64,000 nucleotides of DNA from Paenibacillus sp. Soil750 (GTDB taxonomy: Bacteria; Bacillota; Bacilli; Paenibacillales; NBRC-103111): assembly GCF_001428045.1 (NCBI RefSeq), contig NZ_LMSD01000034.1, positions 431,312 through 495,311 of the forward strand, written 5' to 3'. The position numbers and the translations under genes were made by a program. Below are positions 43,487 through 51,757 of the stretch, in pieces (within the stretch, counting starts at the first letter, position 1; each line of letters starts with the position of its first letter). The notes beneath the pieces were generated by a model, which searched no databases, had not been told where the DNA came from, and saw only the letters and a list, made by a program, of their open reading frames with translations.

Positions 43487-44704
43487 GTGGAGAAATTAAC
43501 ACTTGCTGTAGAAGGTGGGGTTCCTGTTCGGAAAGAGGGATTCCCGGCATGGCCAATTTTCGGGCAATTGGAAGAACAACTCATTCTTGATGTTATTCGT
43601 TCCGGCAAATGGGGCGGTACGGGCACTGTACATTCGCCTGAATATACCCCAAAGCTTCCAGAGATGGAGCGCCGCTTTGCGGATCTGCACGATGCGACTC
43701 ATGCAATAAGCGTCGTAAATGGAACCGTTGCAATCACAGTCGCATTGCAAGCAGCCGGGGTTAAACCTGGTGATGAGGTCATCGTACCGCCATATACATT
43801 TATTGCAACGGCGGCAGCTGCGCTCGCTTTTGGAGCTATTCCAGTGTTCGTTGATATTGAAGAAGATACACTGCTTCTCGATCCAGATCAGGTAGCTGGC
43901 GCCATTACATCGCGAACAAAAGCTATTATTCCCGTTCATTTAGCTGGAGCTCCAGCGAACATGAGCCGTATCAACGAGGTAGCTGCTGTGCATAAACTTC
44001 GCGTAATTGAAGATGCGGCCCAGGCTGTTGGGGCAAGCTGGGAAGGTCGACGTGTAGGGGCGATCGGTGATTTCGGGACGTTCAGTTTACAATCCAGCAA
44101 AAACCTGAATAGCGGTGAAGGAGGCATTATTCTCACCAATAATCCGGAGTTGGCGGAAATCGCTTGGTCGCTATGCAATGTCGGTCGCTCGCGATCAGGC
44201 GCTTGGTATCAGCATGATCGCATCGGGCAAAATTATCGCATGACGGAGCTGCAAGCGGCAATTGCACTTGCCCAAATGAGCCGTTTGGAAGAGCAGATGC
44301 TCCTCAGAGAATCCAATGCAAAGCTGCTCACGGAGTTGCTTGGCCAAATTGATGGCATCACTGTGATGAAGTCCGATCCACGCGTCACACGGCATGCGAA
44401 TCATCTTTATATGTTCAAGCTTGATTCTAAGGTCACTGCGCGGATCGACAAGACCGACTTCATTCACAAAGTTAACGCCGAAGGTATTCCGATTAGTTAT
44501 GGGTATGTACCACTTAACCGGAACGAAGCGATTGTGAGCGCTACACGAGCATTGACGGGTGAAGACAGGTCATATAATTGCCCAGTAAGTGAACGGCTAA
44601 GTGACAAGGAAGTATTATGGCTTTCTCAAAATGTCCTACTCGCTGATGAGCAAGCCATGCATGACATTGCTGCAGCTATTCGCAAGGTAATGGAATCGTA
44701 TTAA
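43487..44704 (+). CDS. DegT/DnrJ/EryC1/StrS-family aminotransferase (copy 2)
   Basis: This is a 405-residue PLP enzyme. Parts include WPIFGQLEEQLILDVIRSGKWGG, VNGTVAITVALQAAGVKPGDEVIVPPYTF, RVIEDAAQAVGASWEGRRVG and the Schiff-base Lys in TFSLQSSKNLNSGEGG. The Q-x2-G-x-N-Y-R-M-T-E-L-Q-A-A stretch is standard. It is much closer to canonical StrS-type cyclitol or sugar aminotransferases than copy 1, which has TNDYK in place of SSK. GTG 43487 follows a GAGGTGAGAA site, with only 9 bases after the previous stop, and 1 base before the next gene, so it is certainly in the operon. Confidence 0.88.
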   Translation: MEKLTLAVEGGVPVRKEGFPAWPIFGQLEEQLILDVIRSGKWGGTGTVHSPEYTPKLPEMERRFADLHDATHAISVVNGTVAITVALQAAGVKPGDEVIVPPYTFIATAAAALAFGAIPVFVDIEEDTLLLDPDQVAGAITSRTKAIIPVHLAGAPANMSRINEVAAVHKLRVIEDAAQAVGASWEGRRVGAIGDFGTFSLQSSKNLNSGEGGIILTNNPELAEIAWSLCNVGRSRSGAWYQHDRIGQNYRMTELQAAIALAQMSRLEEQMLLRESNAKLLTELLGQIDGITVMKSDPRVTRHANHLYMFKLDSKVTARIDKTDFIHKVNAEGIPISYGYVPLNRNEAIVSATRALTGEDRSYNCPVSERLSDKEVLWLSQNVLLADEQAMHDIAAAIRKVMESY

Positions 44705-44705
44705 A

Positions 44706-45980
44706 ATGCCGACTATTCGACTTGGCGTTAGTAAGGTAGATATTACACCTGAGTTTTCAGTACCGCTTGCTGGATTTGCAGTTCGCAGTGAACTCGGTGC
44801 ATTCGAAGGTGTGTCGCATCGCTTGTTTGCCCGCATATTTGTGTTTGTGACGGGTGATAAGGATGGAGATAATGATAAGTGCTATGCCATGCTCATCTCT
44901 GCAGATTTAATTTGGTGGGGGAGTGATCACGTACCAACGCTTAAGCGGCGTATTCATGAGCGCTTTGGTATTGCAGAAAAAGCCATTCTTTTACACGGTA
45001 CTCACACGCATTCTGGACCGCAAACGAGCAGCTTGTTCACCTCTTACTTAGGTGTCATGGATGAGAATTATATAGCTTTATTGGAACATATTGTTATCGG
45101 TGGCATTGAAGCGGCGTTCCTGCAAGTGGAGCCAGTTCAAATCGAGCAAAGCAGCGGCTATTCTCCGCTAGGGATAAATCGACGCGGCGTTGTGAAATCG
45201 CCTCCGGAAACTGGGCCAGTAGATCATGAAGTGACTGTCATTCGTTTTCGAAAAGTAGATGGGACCACAAAGGGACTGTTTGTTCATTATGCTTGCCACC
45301 CGGTCATAACGCGTGATAATTTCGTTTCATCTGAATATATTGGCGTCGCTATGGAGGTTCTGGAACAATTCGTAGGAGAAGGTACAGTGGCTGCCTTCCT
45401 GCAGGGTACTTGCGGCGACATAAATCCAGGTGATGGAGAGCAGGTTATTCGGGGGAATAATGATGTGGTTATGCATGTCGGTACAGATTTTGCAAAGTGT
45501 GTAATAGATACGTTAGATAAACCCATGAAGCAGATAACACCTTGCGAACTGCAATGGCGTACGACACGGGTTGAGCTACCGCTAAAGTCGCTGCCAGAGC
45601 GTAGTCAACTGGAGATAACAGCTCAATCGTCAGGTGTTCTTGGTGAGTGGAGTTGCCTCATGCTAGCGCGATTGGAATGTCTGTCGCCTAGTATTCCTTT
45701 AGAGCTAATTGAACTAAAGCTTGGAGAAGAGCTCTCGCTCCTCGGCATGAATGCCGAAGTAGTTGTCGATTACGGGTTGTTTATTAAGCGGATATCGAAA
45801 GGAAACGTGCTGCCGATCGGATACACGAATGGTATGTTTGGTTATATCCCAACCGCGCAGCAGTTAATAGAAGGTGGTTATGAGACCCACGAATCTACCT
45901 TGTACTTTGCAATGCCTTCGAGCTTTGATAGCACTGTTGAGTCTACGGTGAAAGAAGCATTAGTAAACCTTTTGATCTAA
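44706..45980 (+). CDS. Neutral/alkaline ceramidase-like hydrolase
   Basis: This is a 424-residue protein. Family features are the opening GVSKVDITPEFSVPLAGF, HGTHTHSGPQ (zinc-binding His), FVHYACHPVITRDNFVSSEYIG (second zinc site) and QGTCGDINPGDGEQV. In neutral ceramidases the last motif is GDVSPN with a catalytic Ser; here the Ser position is Asn, so ceramide hydrolysis is doubtful and a different amide or ester substrate is more likely. There is no signal peptide, so it acts in the cytoplasm. It directly follows the second aminotransferase (1-base gap) and ends the operon. Confidence 0.78.
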   Translation: MPTIRLGVSKVDITPEFSVPLAGFAVRSELGAFEGVSHRLFARIFVFVTGDKDGDNDKCYAMLISADLIWWGSDHVPTLKRRIHERFGIAEKAILLHGTHTHSGPQTSSLFTSYLGVMDENYIALLEHIVIGGIEAAFLQVEPVQIEQSSGYSPLGINRRGVVKSPPETGPVDHEVTVIRFRKVDGTTKGLFVHYACHPVITRDNFVSSEYIGVAMEVLEQFVGEGTVAAFLQGTCGDINPGDGEQVIRGNNDVVMHVGTDFAKCVIDTLDKPMKQITPCELQWRTTRVELPLKSLPERSQLEITAQSSGVLGEWSCLMLARLECLSPSIPLELIELKLGEELSLLGMNAEVVVDYGLFIKRISKGNVLPIGYTNGMFGYIPTAQQLIEGGYETHESTLYFAMPSSFDSTVESTVKEALVNLLI

Positions 45981-45999
45981 AAAACGAGTGTCAAATATC

Positions 46000-46271
46000 A
46001 AAACCTCTGTCGTATTTAAAGATATAGATAATCAGTCATGGAGCTTCCGTGATATTTCCGCAGCGACTAAACTTACAATAATAAATGATTTTGAGAGGGC
46101 GAAATATAAGTCGTGCCGAGATGATTATCATTAACTCGTGCTGGTATTATTCAAGGATCAGATTCCAATACATTTTCTCCAGATCATCAAGCAACGCGTG
46201 CAGAATCAATTAGTGTCATAATGAGGGCTTTAAAATCCATTCCAGAAATCCAATCGTTAATTGTAGAGTAA
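46000..46271 (+). pseudogene. Remnant of an S-layer-homology (SLH) protein
   Basis: A frame from 46000 reads KTSVVFKDIDNQSWSFRDISAATKLTIIND, an SLH opening. After a frameshift in the 46100s another frame reads TRAGIIQGSDSNTFSPDHQATRAESISVIMRALKSI, ending in TAA at 46269. The F.D...W...I...G.I.G...F.P...TRAE pattern marks the SLH domain. At least one frameshift and no start codon remain. It is the C-terminal stump of a surface-anchored protein. Confidence 0.7.
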
Positions 46272-46316
46272 AGTCATTCAACGAAGAATGATGATTGAAA
46301 ATAACATATAAGCTTA

Positions 46317-46348
46317 GACCCACAGCTCGTTGCTGTGGGTCTCTTTTT
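46317..46348 (+). terminator. Intrinsic terminator
   Basis: GACCCACAGC/GCTGTGGGTC, a perfect 10-bp stem with 5-base loop, followed by TCTTTTT. Confidence 0.88.
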
Positions 46349-46489
46349 GCTAATAAAGTAAAGGAAGGATCTGGGAATAATTTGAAGAACTTAATAGGAG
46401 TGGAATCGTGTAAGGGGGTGCTTGTGGTGAGTGGAAACCGCTTAGTATCCAAGACGGATGATATTTTATGTAAAAGGGAGAAATAAACA

Positions 46490-47728
46490 TTGAAAAAAAT
46501 AGTGCTTGGAATGGTTTTGGGTGCCGGTATTACTTTTTCTACTGCTGTATATGCTTCAGATGCTATTCAAGCAATGAAGTACCAGGTGGCGTTTCTTTTT
46601 AATGGGGTTATTAAACAAGTGGATAGTGAGTACACCGTTTTGAACTATAATGGACATGCCTATGTGCCTATCCGTTTCGTAGCTGAAAGTATGAGAGCTC
46701 AAGTTGAGTTCAATGAGGCTGACAAGCAAATATCCATAAAGTACGGCACACCAACTGAGCAGTTGCAATCGCGTATAGAGATGACTGCCCTCCAATTATT
46801 GAAATCGACAGAGAATGGGGAAATGAACGAAACTAAAAGTCAAATCGATGCGATAGCTCCAACTGAACTCAACTCCGTTTTTATACAGATTTTTAAAATG
46901 GCTCATATGTATCAAGGCAAGCCGCAGGTTATTAATTTGGTTGAACTATTGATTCAAAAGCAAGTTGATCTTAATATCGTCGATGCGTCCAATGGTTACA
47001 CCCCGTTGCATTATGCTGCAGAACGATCCATTGATCTAGTGGGAAGTCTTCTGGATGCTGGACCTAAGGTGAACGTACTTGCAAATGGAATGACCCCGCT
47101 AATGCAGGTATCGAGTAAAAAACAACTTGGTTTGGTGAACAAGATGCTAGCGTTGGGAGCTGATCCAAATTTGGGCGGAGGGGCTCTGCTTTCGACGCTT
47201 CATCCCTTTGCCAGTTCGGGATTGAACGATGAGAGCGTCCAAATTGCGAAAAATCTTATAGCGTATAAGGCTGATGTGAACGCTACTAACTCAGATGGCG
47301 AAACGCCGCTGTTAGCCGCTGTAAGTATGAGTATGCCACAATCTCGGCAAATTGTTCAGTTGCTGCTCGAGCACGGTGCAGATCCCAATCAGATAGCAAA
47401 AAGTAATTGGTCAGGGCTGACTCCTCTCATGAGGGCAGTTAATTCCTATGGCCATGACTCTATTCAAGGTGTGTATACGATGGTCGAAATGTTGATTAAC
47501 GCCCATGCAGATGTCAATGCAACCGACGATAAGGGCAATACAGTGCTCTCTTACGCGGTAGAATTCAATCAACATTCCATGGAAGGGAACAGTGCGGTAA
47601 TCCGATTGTTGTTGAAGAAAGGAGCGAACCCACAGACGAAAGACAAGAACGGCGTTACACCACTTGATAAAGCTAAGAATATTGTAGACGAAAAAATAAG
47701 GGATGAAATCGTAAAGCTTTTAGAATAA
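46490..47728 (+). CDS. Secreted protein with copper-amine-oxidase-N-like domain and ankyrin repeats
   Basis: The 412-residue protein has a signal peptide (MKKIVLGMVLGAGITFSTAVYAS). Residues about 35-90 hold a copper amine oxidase N-terminal-like stalk domain (YNGHAYVPIRFVAESMRAQVEF...ISIKYG). From about 155 come six or so ankyrin repeats with typical NGYTPLHYAAERS, GMTPLMQVSS, LGADPNLGGG, DGETPLLAAVS, LLEHGADPNQ, LTPLMRAVNS, KGNTVLSYAVEF and NGVTPLDKAK. Exported ankyrin proteins in Firmicutes probably bind other proteins outside the cell. TTG 46490 follows GGGAG. Terminators bracket the gene, so it stands alone. Confidence 0.8.
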   Translation: MKKIVLGMVLGAGITFSTAVYASDAIQAMKYQVAFLFNGVIKQVDSEYTVLNYNGHAYVPIRFVAESMRAQVEFNEADKQISIKYGTPTEQLQSRIEMTALQLLKSTENGEMNETKSQIDAIAPTELNSVFIQIFKMAHMYQGKPQVINLVELLIQKQVDLNIVDASNGYTPLHYAAERSIDLVGSLLDAGPKVNVLANGMTPLMQVSSKKQLGLVNKMLALGADPNLGGGALLSTLHPFASSGLNDESVQIAKNLIAYKADVNATNSDGETPLLAAVSMSMPQSRQIVQLLLEHGADPNQIAKSNWSGLTPLMRAVNSYGHDSIQGVYTMVEMLINAHADVNATDDKGNTVLSYAVEFNQHSMEGNSAVIRLLLKKGANPQTKDKNGVTPLDKAKNIVDEKIRDEIVKLLE

Positions 47729-47748
47729 GGATTTTTTCATTGGTATAT

Positions 47749-47775
47749 AAAAAGCAGCCAGCGGCTGCTTTTTTC
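47749..47775 (+). terminator. Intrinsic terminator
   Basis: AAAAAGCAGCC/GGCTGCTTTTTT with AGC loop; may serve both strands, since DUF2975 converges on it. Confidence 0.85.
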
Positions 47776-47819
47776 TTTGGCTATATTAAAGTCTTACAAT
47801 CCGTTAATCATTCATTTTT

Positions 47820-48293
47820 TCACTTAATATCTGGGGCATTTTTTAATGGCTTTTGAAGTGCGTCCACAATGGCTGCGAAGATACTTGTTGCTAGAATACC
47901 CATTAGACATAATGATGTAGGACCCGCTGCATCATCACTTACTGTAACTTTTGCAAGCACCCTTAAGCTTACTATTGCTATCAAAATGAGAATAATAACC
48001 GTAAAAGCACATTTCTTTATAATCTTCAAAGATTTAAAGGATAGTTCAGAGAAAGCATTGTTCTTCTCAATGTAGGTTAATAGTTTATATGCTTGATACA
48101 ACGCAACAGAAAACGCAATACAGAATCCGTATGTACATACTAAAAAGGGGATCACGAAGTAAGCTGTATCTGGATGTACCCTTGCATCTTTAACGGCTAT
48201 TTGAGGTAACCAGATGCACAAAGCAAGCACTGCAATTCCAGCCAGAAAAATAATTACCTTTAAGAAAGTAGTTGAACCTCGTTTAACATTCAT
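47820..48293 (-). CDS. DUF2975 membrane protein
   Basis: The 157-residue protein has four hydrophobic segments (about 10-30, 45-68, 90-112, 125-146). It carries the DUF2975 layout: YFVIPFLVCTYGFCIAFSVALYQAYKLLTYIEKNNAFSELSFKSLKIIKKCAF. Many relatives are next to a small Xre-type regulator gene; none is seen here, so the partner has been lost or lies elsewhere. Function is unknown. An A+T-rich 240-base stretch without a gene lies upstream. Confidence 0.78.
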   Translation of the reverse strand: MNVKRGSTTFLKVIIFLAGIAVLALCIWLPQIAVKDARVHPDTAYFVIPFLVCTYGFCIAFSVALYQAYKLLTYIEKNNAFSELSFKSLKIIKKCAFTVIILILIAIVSLRVLAKVTVSDDAAGPTSLCLMGILATSIFAAIVDALQKPLKNAPDIK

Positions 48294-48535
48294 ATCCTAC
48301 ACCTCACTTATTTAATGACAACATGATTTTAACACATGACTTATCGTTTTACAATAAATTTGTATTGTTTAATATTATATTATTGTTGTTATTGGAAAAT
48401 TATTTTGTTTTTAATAAAAATAAAAAGCATTTCTAATTACTATGCAATAGGCTATAGTTTGTAATAGAAGTTGATTGGAAGTCGGAGGAGTTTGAATGGT
48501 TTTTTCGATTGAATGACTTGATTGGAGTAAATCAC

Positions 48536-49067
48536 ATGCGCAAAAATTGCAAATTGATCTTGGTTGAAGGTTTGTGCGGTACAGGCAAATCGACTTTAGC
48601 AGAAAGATTAAATGGGTACCTCGTAGAACAAGGCATTCCCTCTCGATTCTATGATGAGGGAGCAATAGGACATCCAACGAGTTTGAATTGGCACGCTTTC
48701 TTTCGCGAAGAGGAGTATAAGGAACTTCTGATGAGGTATCCAAACAATGTTAGGTCATTATCAAGCAGTTGATTACCTTATTGAGGAGCATATTCAGGAA
48801 ATCGCTGATCAGATAATTGCTTTGAATCCCATGGTGATTTATTTAACTTATCCGAATGTGAGGGAGCAGCAGGTTTGGATTTCTTCCATCCGCTCAAGAC
48901 CTAACTTTGCCACAGAACAAAATATTAGGTTTATGGAAAACAGGAAGAAGATCGAATTGGGGCTGCTGGAAATGCTACCATTTCCAACCTATACATTTGA
49001 AAATGAAAACCTTGACTGGGAAGCGGTCTTTAGCAAGATGGTGGAGGCTATCCAGACGAACGAATAG
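48536..49067 (+). pseudogene. P-loop nucleotide kinase gene broken by an internal deletion
   Basis: The first frame reads MRKNCKLILVEGLCGTGKSTLAERLNGYLVEQG (Walker A GLCGTGKST) and GAIGHPTSLNWHAFFREEEYKELLMRYPNN. It then goes out of frame near 48750. A second frame continues YLIEEHIQEIADQIIALNPMVIYLTYPNVREQQVWISSIRSRP and a normal C-terminus ending DWEAVFSKMVEAIQTNE. Intact relatives have roughly 60 more residues between the two halves, so a deletion both removed the core and shifted the frame. Confidence 0.7.
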
Positions 49068-49091
49068 ATAATTACATCTCAATAATCCTTG

Positions 49092-49120
49092 GAAGCACTG
49101 CCGCGCGCAGTGCTTCTTTT
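49092..49120 (+). terminator. Intrinsic terminator
   Basis: GAAGCACTG/CAGTGCTTC with CCGCGCG loop, followed by TTTT. Confidence 0.82.
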
Positions 49121-49131
49121 CGTTCTTACTC

Positions 49132-49161
49132 GAATAAGGCAATACCTAATCGCACATAATA
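49132..49161 (+). promoter_or_regulatory. Sigma-G-type promoter of the ger operon
   Basis: GAATA (49132-49136) and CATAATA (49155-49161) are separated by 18 bases, matching the forespore sigma-G consensus (GHATR and CATWHTA). The likely start lies about 28 bases before ATG 49197. It fits forespore expression of a germinant receptor. Confidence 0.75.
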
Positions 49162-49196
49162 TGCAATGAAATTTTTGGAAAGGGGGATACGATGAG

Positions 49197-50597
49197 ATGC
49201 TGGATATTCCTGCGAAAGTGAGCGAGAGCATTCAAATCAATCATGATACGTTGCAGGATATTTTCCACAATTGTGTCGATGTTGTATTTAGACCGTTAAA
49301 GCTATCTGATCAATCCAACATTCTGCTCGTTTATATACAAGAATTAACGGATTCTAGCAAATTGGAACAGATTATTTCAGCATGCATGATAAGTCGCGAT
49401 GTTGATCGACTGACACAGTACGATACAGCAACAAACTTCTCAGAAATCGTAGCAAAAGTCTTGAAAGGAAGTACGGCCATCTTACTAGATGGTAAGCCTT
49501 TTGCTTACTTAGCCGATATAATCGCGTTTAATCAACGCGCGATCAATGAACCTACAAATGAGGCGTCTATTCGTGGTCCACGAGAGGGATTCACCGAAGA
49601 CTTAAAAACAAATTTAAGCATGATTCGCAGAAAAATAAGTAATTCGAAACTTAAGTTCGAAAATCATCTTGCAGGTGAGTTGACCAATACGTCGTTCGTC
49701 ATTGCTTACATCGAAGATGTAGTCAAGCTAGAATTGCTTGAAGAAGTTAGAACGAGACTTCAAGCGTACCATACGGATCAACTACTGGATTCAGGTTATA
49801 TTGAAGAATTTATTGAAGACAAGTCATTCTCCCTTTTCCCTCAAATTCAAAATACAGAACGTCCAGACACCGTTTCATCTAGTTTATTGGCAGGTAGGGT
49901 AGCCATTATCGTTGACGGCTCCCCGAATGCACTACTGTTGCCTATGACATTCTGGGCAGGCTTTCAAGCAGCAGAGGACCACTATGAACGCTTCTTATAC
50001 GTCTCATCAGTGAGACTTTTGCGCTTTCTACTGGCTATTATGTCTTGTTTACTACCCTCTATTTATGTTGCGCTTACGACATTCCATCCACAAATGATTC
50101 CACTCACGTTGATGCTTAGTATTTCAGCATCTAGAGAAGGCATCCCGTTCCCAACCGTCATTGAAACCTTGTTGATGGAGCTTATGTTTGAAGGTTTACG
50201 GGAAGCTGGTCTTCGTTTGCCTAAGGCCATTGGATCAGCAGTGAGCATAGTAGGTGCCTTAGTTATTGGTGAAGCAGCCGTCCAAGCTGGATTCATTTCA
50301 GCTCCTATTGTCATGATTGTTGCTGGTACTGGGATTGCTTCATTCGCATTTCCTAGCTATAGTTTGGCCTTACCGTTTCGAATTCTACGTTTTCCATTAT
50401 TAGTTTTAGGGGGAGTCCTTGGTCTCTACGGAATTGCGATTGGTATTATTTTCATCATGATTCATCTCGTGACACTTAAATCATTCGGGATGCCGTATTT
50501 AAGACCGGTTGCCCCTCTTGGTGCTAATTTCTGGAAGGATACGCTTATACGAATAAATAAACGATTTGTATCGGCACAAGGTCAAGGTAAGCAATGA
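49197..50597 (+). CDS. Spore germinant receptor A subunit (GerAA/GerKA family)
   Basis: The 466-residue protein is the A subunit of a Ger receptor. An N-terminal soluble domain (residues 1-275) contains ELTDSSKLEQIISACM, GSTAILLDGK, NEASIRGPREGFTEDLKTNLSMIRRKI and GRVAIIVDGSPNALLLPMTFW. Four or so membrane helices follow (LLRFLLAIMSCLLPSIYVALTTFHPQMIP; SAVSIVGALVIGEAAVQAGFISAPIVMIVAGTGIASFAFPSY). It sits in the spore inner membrane. It overlaps the C-subunit gene by 4 bases. Transcribed from the sigma-G promoter. Confidence 0.93.
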   Translation: MLDIPAKVSESIQINHDTLQDIFHNCVDVVFRPLKLSDQSNILLVYIQELTDSSKLEQIISACMISRDVDRLTQYDTATNFSEIVAKVLKGSTAILLDGKPFAYLADIIAFNQRAINEPTNEASIRGPREGFTEDLKTNLSMIRRKISNSKLKFENHLAGELTNTSFVIAYIEDVVKLELLEEVRTRLQAYHTDQLLDSGYIEEFIEDKSFSLFPQIQNTERPDTVSSSLLAGRVAIIVDGSPNALLLPMTFWAGFQAAEDHYERFLYVSSVRLLRFLLAIMSCLLPSIYVALTTFHPQMIPLTLMLSISASREGIPFPTVIETLLMELMFEGLREAGLRLPKAIGSAVSIVGALVIGEAAVQAGFISAPIVMIVAGTGIASFAFPSYSLALPFRILRFPLLVLGGVLGLYGIAIGIIFIMIHLVTLKSFGMPYLRPVAPLGANFWKDTLIRINKRFVSAQGQGKQ

Positions 50598-51757
50598 AGA
50601 AAATCGGGTATTTTATTATTATTTTGATACTGACATTGATGCTCTCTGGTTGCTGGGATCGAAATGAAATTAATGATTATGCTTTCTGGATCGGAACTGC
50701 CTTAGATATATCCGAAGATGGTAAACTTCAAAAAAGTGCTCAAATCGCGGTTCCTGCAGATTTTAAGAGTATCAGAAACGGTGGTGGAAATAGCCAAAGG
50801 GCAAACATCGTATTAACCGCGACGGGTTCGACAATTGGGGACTTGACGCAACAAATTCAAGACAAGTTGCCGCGCAAAGTTTTCCTTGGGCATCGTAGAT
50901 CTATTTTTGTTGGAGAAAAGTTGGCACGAAAAGGACTAATTGATGTGATGGATCAATTCACACGGAATACCGATACACGGTTGAGAACGGATATTTTCGT
51001 TGTGAATAACGGAGAAGGAAAAGAAGTATTGAATATCAATAGTCCGTTCAATCCATTTTCATCGATCGTGGCTGTTGATCAAGACCGGTATTGTCGTTTA
51101 GGTGACACTGCTTTACGAGATGTATTAATTGATGCTCGACGGGATGGTATTCGCCCTGCGATGCCGATGGTCGAGATTTCTCCGATGAATAAACAAGAGA
51201 AAGACAAAATATTTGATGTCAGATCAGTTGCTATCTTCAATAAGAACTTACAAATGGTCGGTGAAGTGAGTGGGAGAGAGTCTTTAGAATTGTTTTGGGT
51301 AAAAGGTGTACTGAAAAATCAATTCGTGACGGAAGAACTTGAAGAAGGAAGTATATCCTTATACGAATCCAATTTAAAACAATCTATCCGAACCCTATTT
51401 GATGGTAATAAACTGAAAGCCTATGTAAAACTTGTTGGGACCGGAAGGGTACTTGAAAACAATTCGGACATAGATCTTTCTGTAACCAAAGAACGCGTCA
51501 GGATCGAGCGTAAGCTGAACGAAATCAAAGCTAAGAGAGTAGAAGAGACGATAAAGAAGATACAGGTTCAATTCGGACAGGATGTGTTCGGATTTGGTGA
51601 AGAATTTCACAGAGAACATCCATATCGATGGAGAGAACTTCGAGATCGATGGGATGATATATTCCCGACGATTGAAGTAGCAGTTGATGTCAAGTTGACT
51701 ATTCAAAGTACGGGAGATATCCGTAAGCGAATCGTCGGGAAAGGGGAAAAAGAATGA
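50594..51757 (+). CDS. Spore germinant receptor C subunit, lipoprotein (GerAC/GerKC family)
   Basis: The 387-residue lipoprotein has lipobox MLSGC (about 16-20) followed by WDRNEINDYAFWIGTALD, the hallmark of GerAC proteins. Later stretches LGHRRSIFVGEKLARKGLIDVMDQFTRNTDTRLRTDIFVV and EEFHREHPYRWRELRDRWDDIFPTIEVAVDVKLTI match the family. It is anchored to the outer face of the spore inner membrane. ATGA overlaps at both ends show tight translational coupling. Gene order is A-C-B, common in Paenibacillus. Confidence 0.93.
   Translation: MKKIGYFIIILILTLMLSGCWDRNEINDYAFWIGTALDISEDGKLQKSAQIAVPADFKSIRNGGGNSQRANIVLTATGSTIGDLTQQIQDKLPRKVFLGHRRSIFVGEKLARKGLIDVMDQFTRNTDTRLRTDIFVVNNGEGKEVLNINSPFNPFSSIVAVDQDRYCRLGDTALRDVLIDARRDGIRPAMPMVEISPMNKQEKDKIFDVRSVAIFNKNLQMVGEVSGRESLELFWVKGVLKNQFVTEELEEGSISLYESNLKQSIRTLFDGNKLKAYVKLVGTGRVLENNSDIDLSVTKERVRIERKLNEIKAKRVEETIKKIQVQFGQDVFGFGEEFHREHPYRWRELRDRWDDIFPTIEVAVDVKLTIQSTGDIRKRIVGKGEKE

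Noticed and set aside
46295-46486. Plus-strand frame of 63 codons before the ankyrin protein
   Set aside because: It runs through the terminator hairpin at 46317 and has no ribosome site.
48294-48535. Gene or RNA in the A+T-rich gap before the broken kinase
   Set aside because: Only low-complexity A+T-rich sequence and no open frame with a ribosome site were seen.
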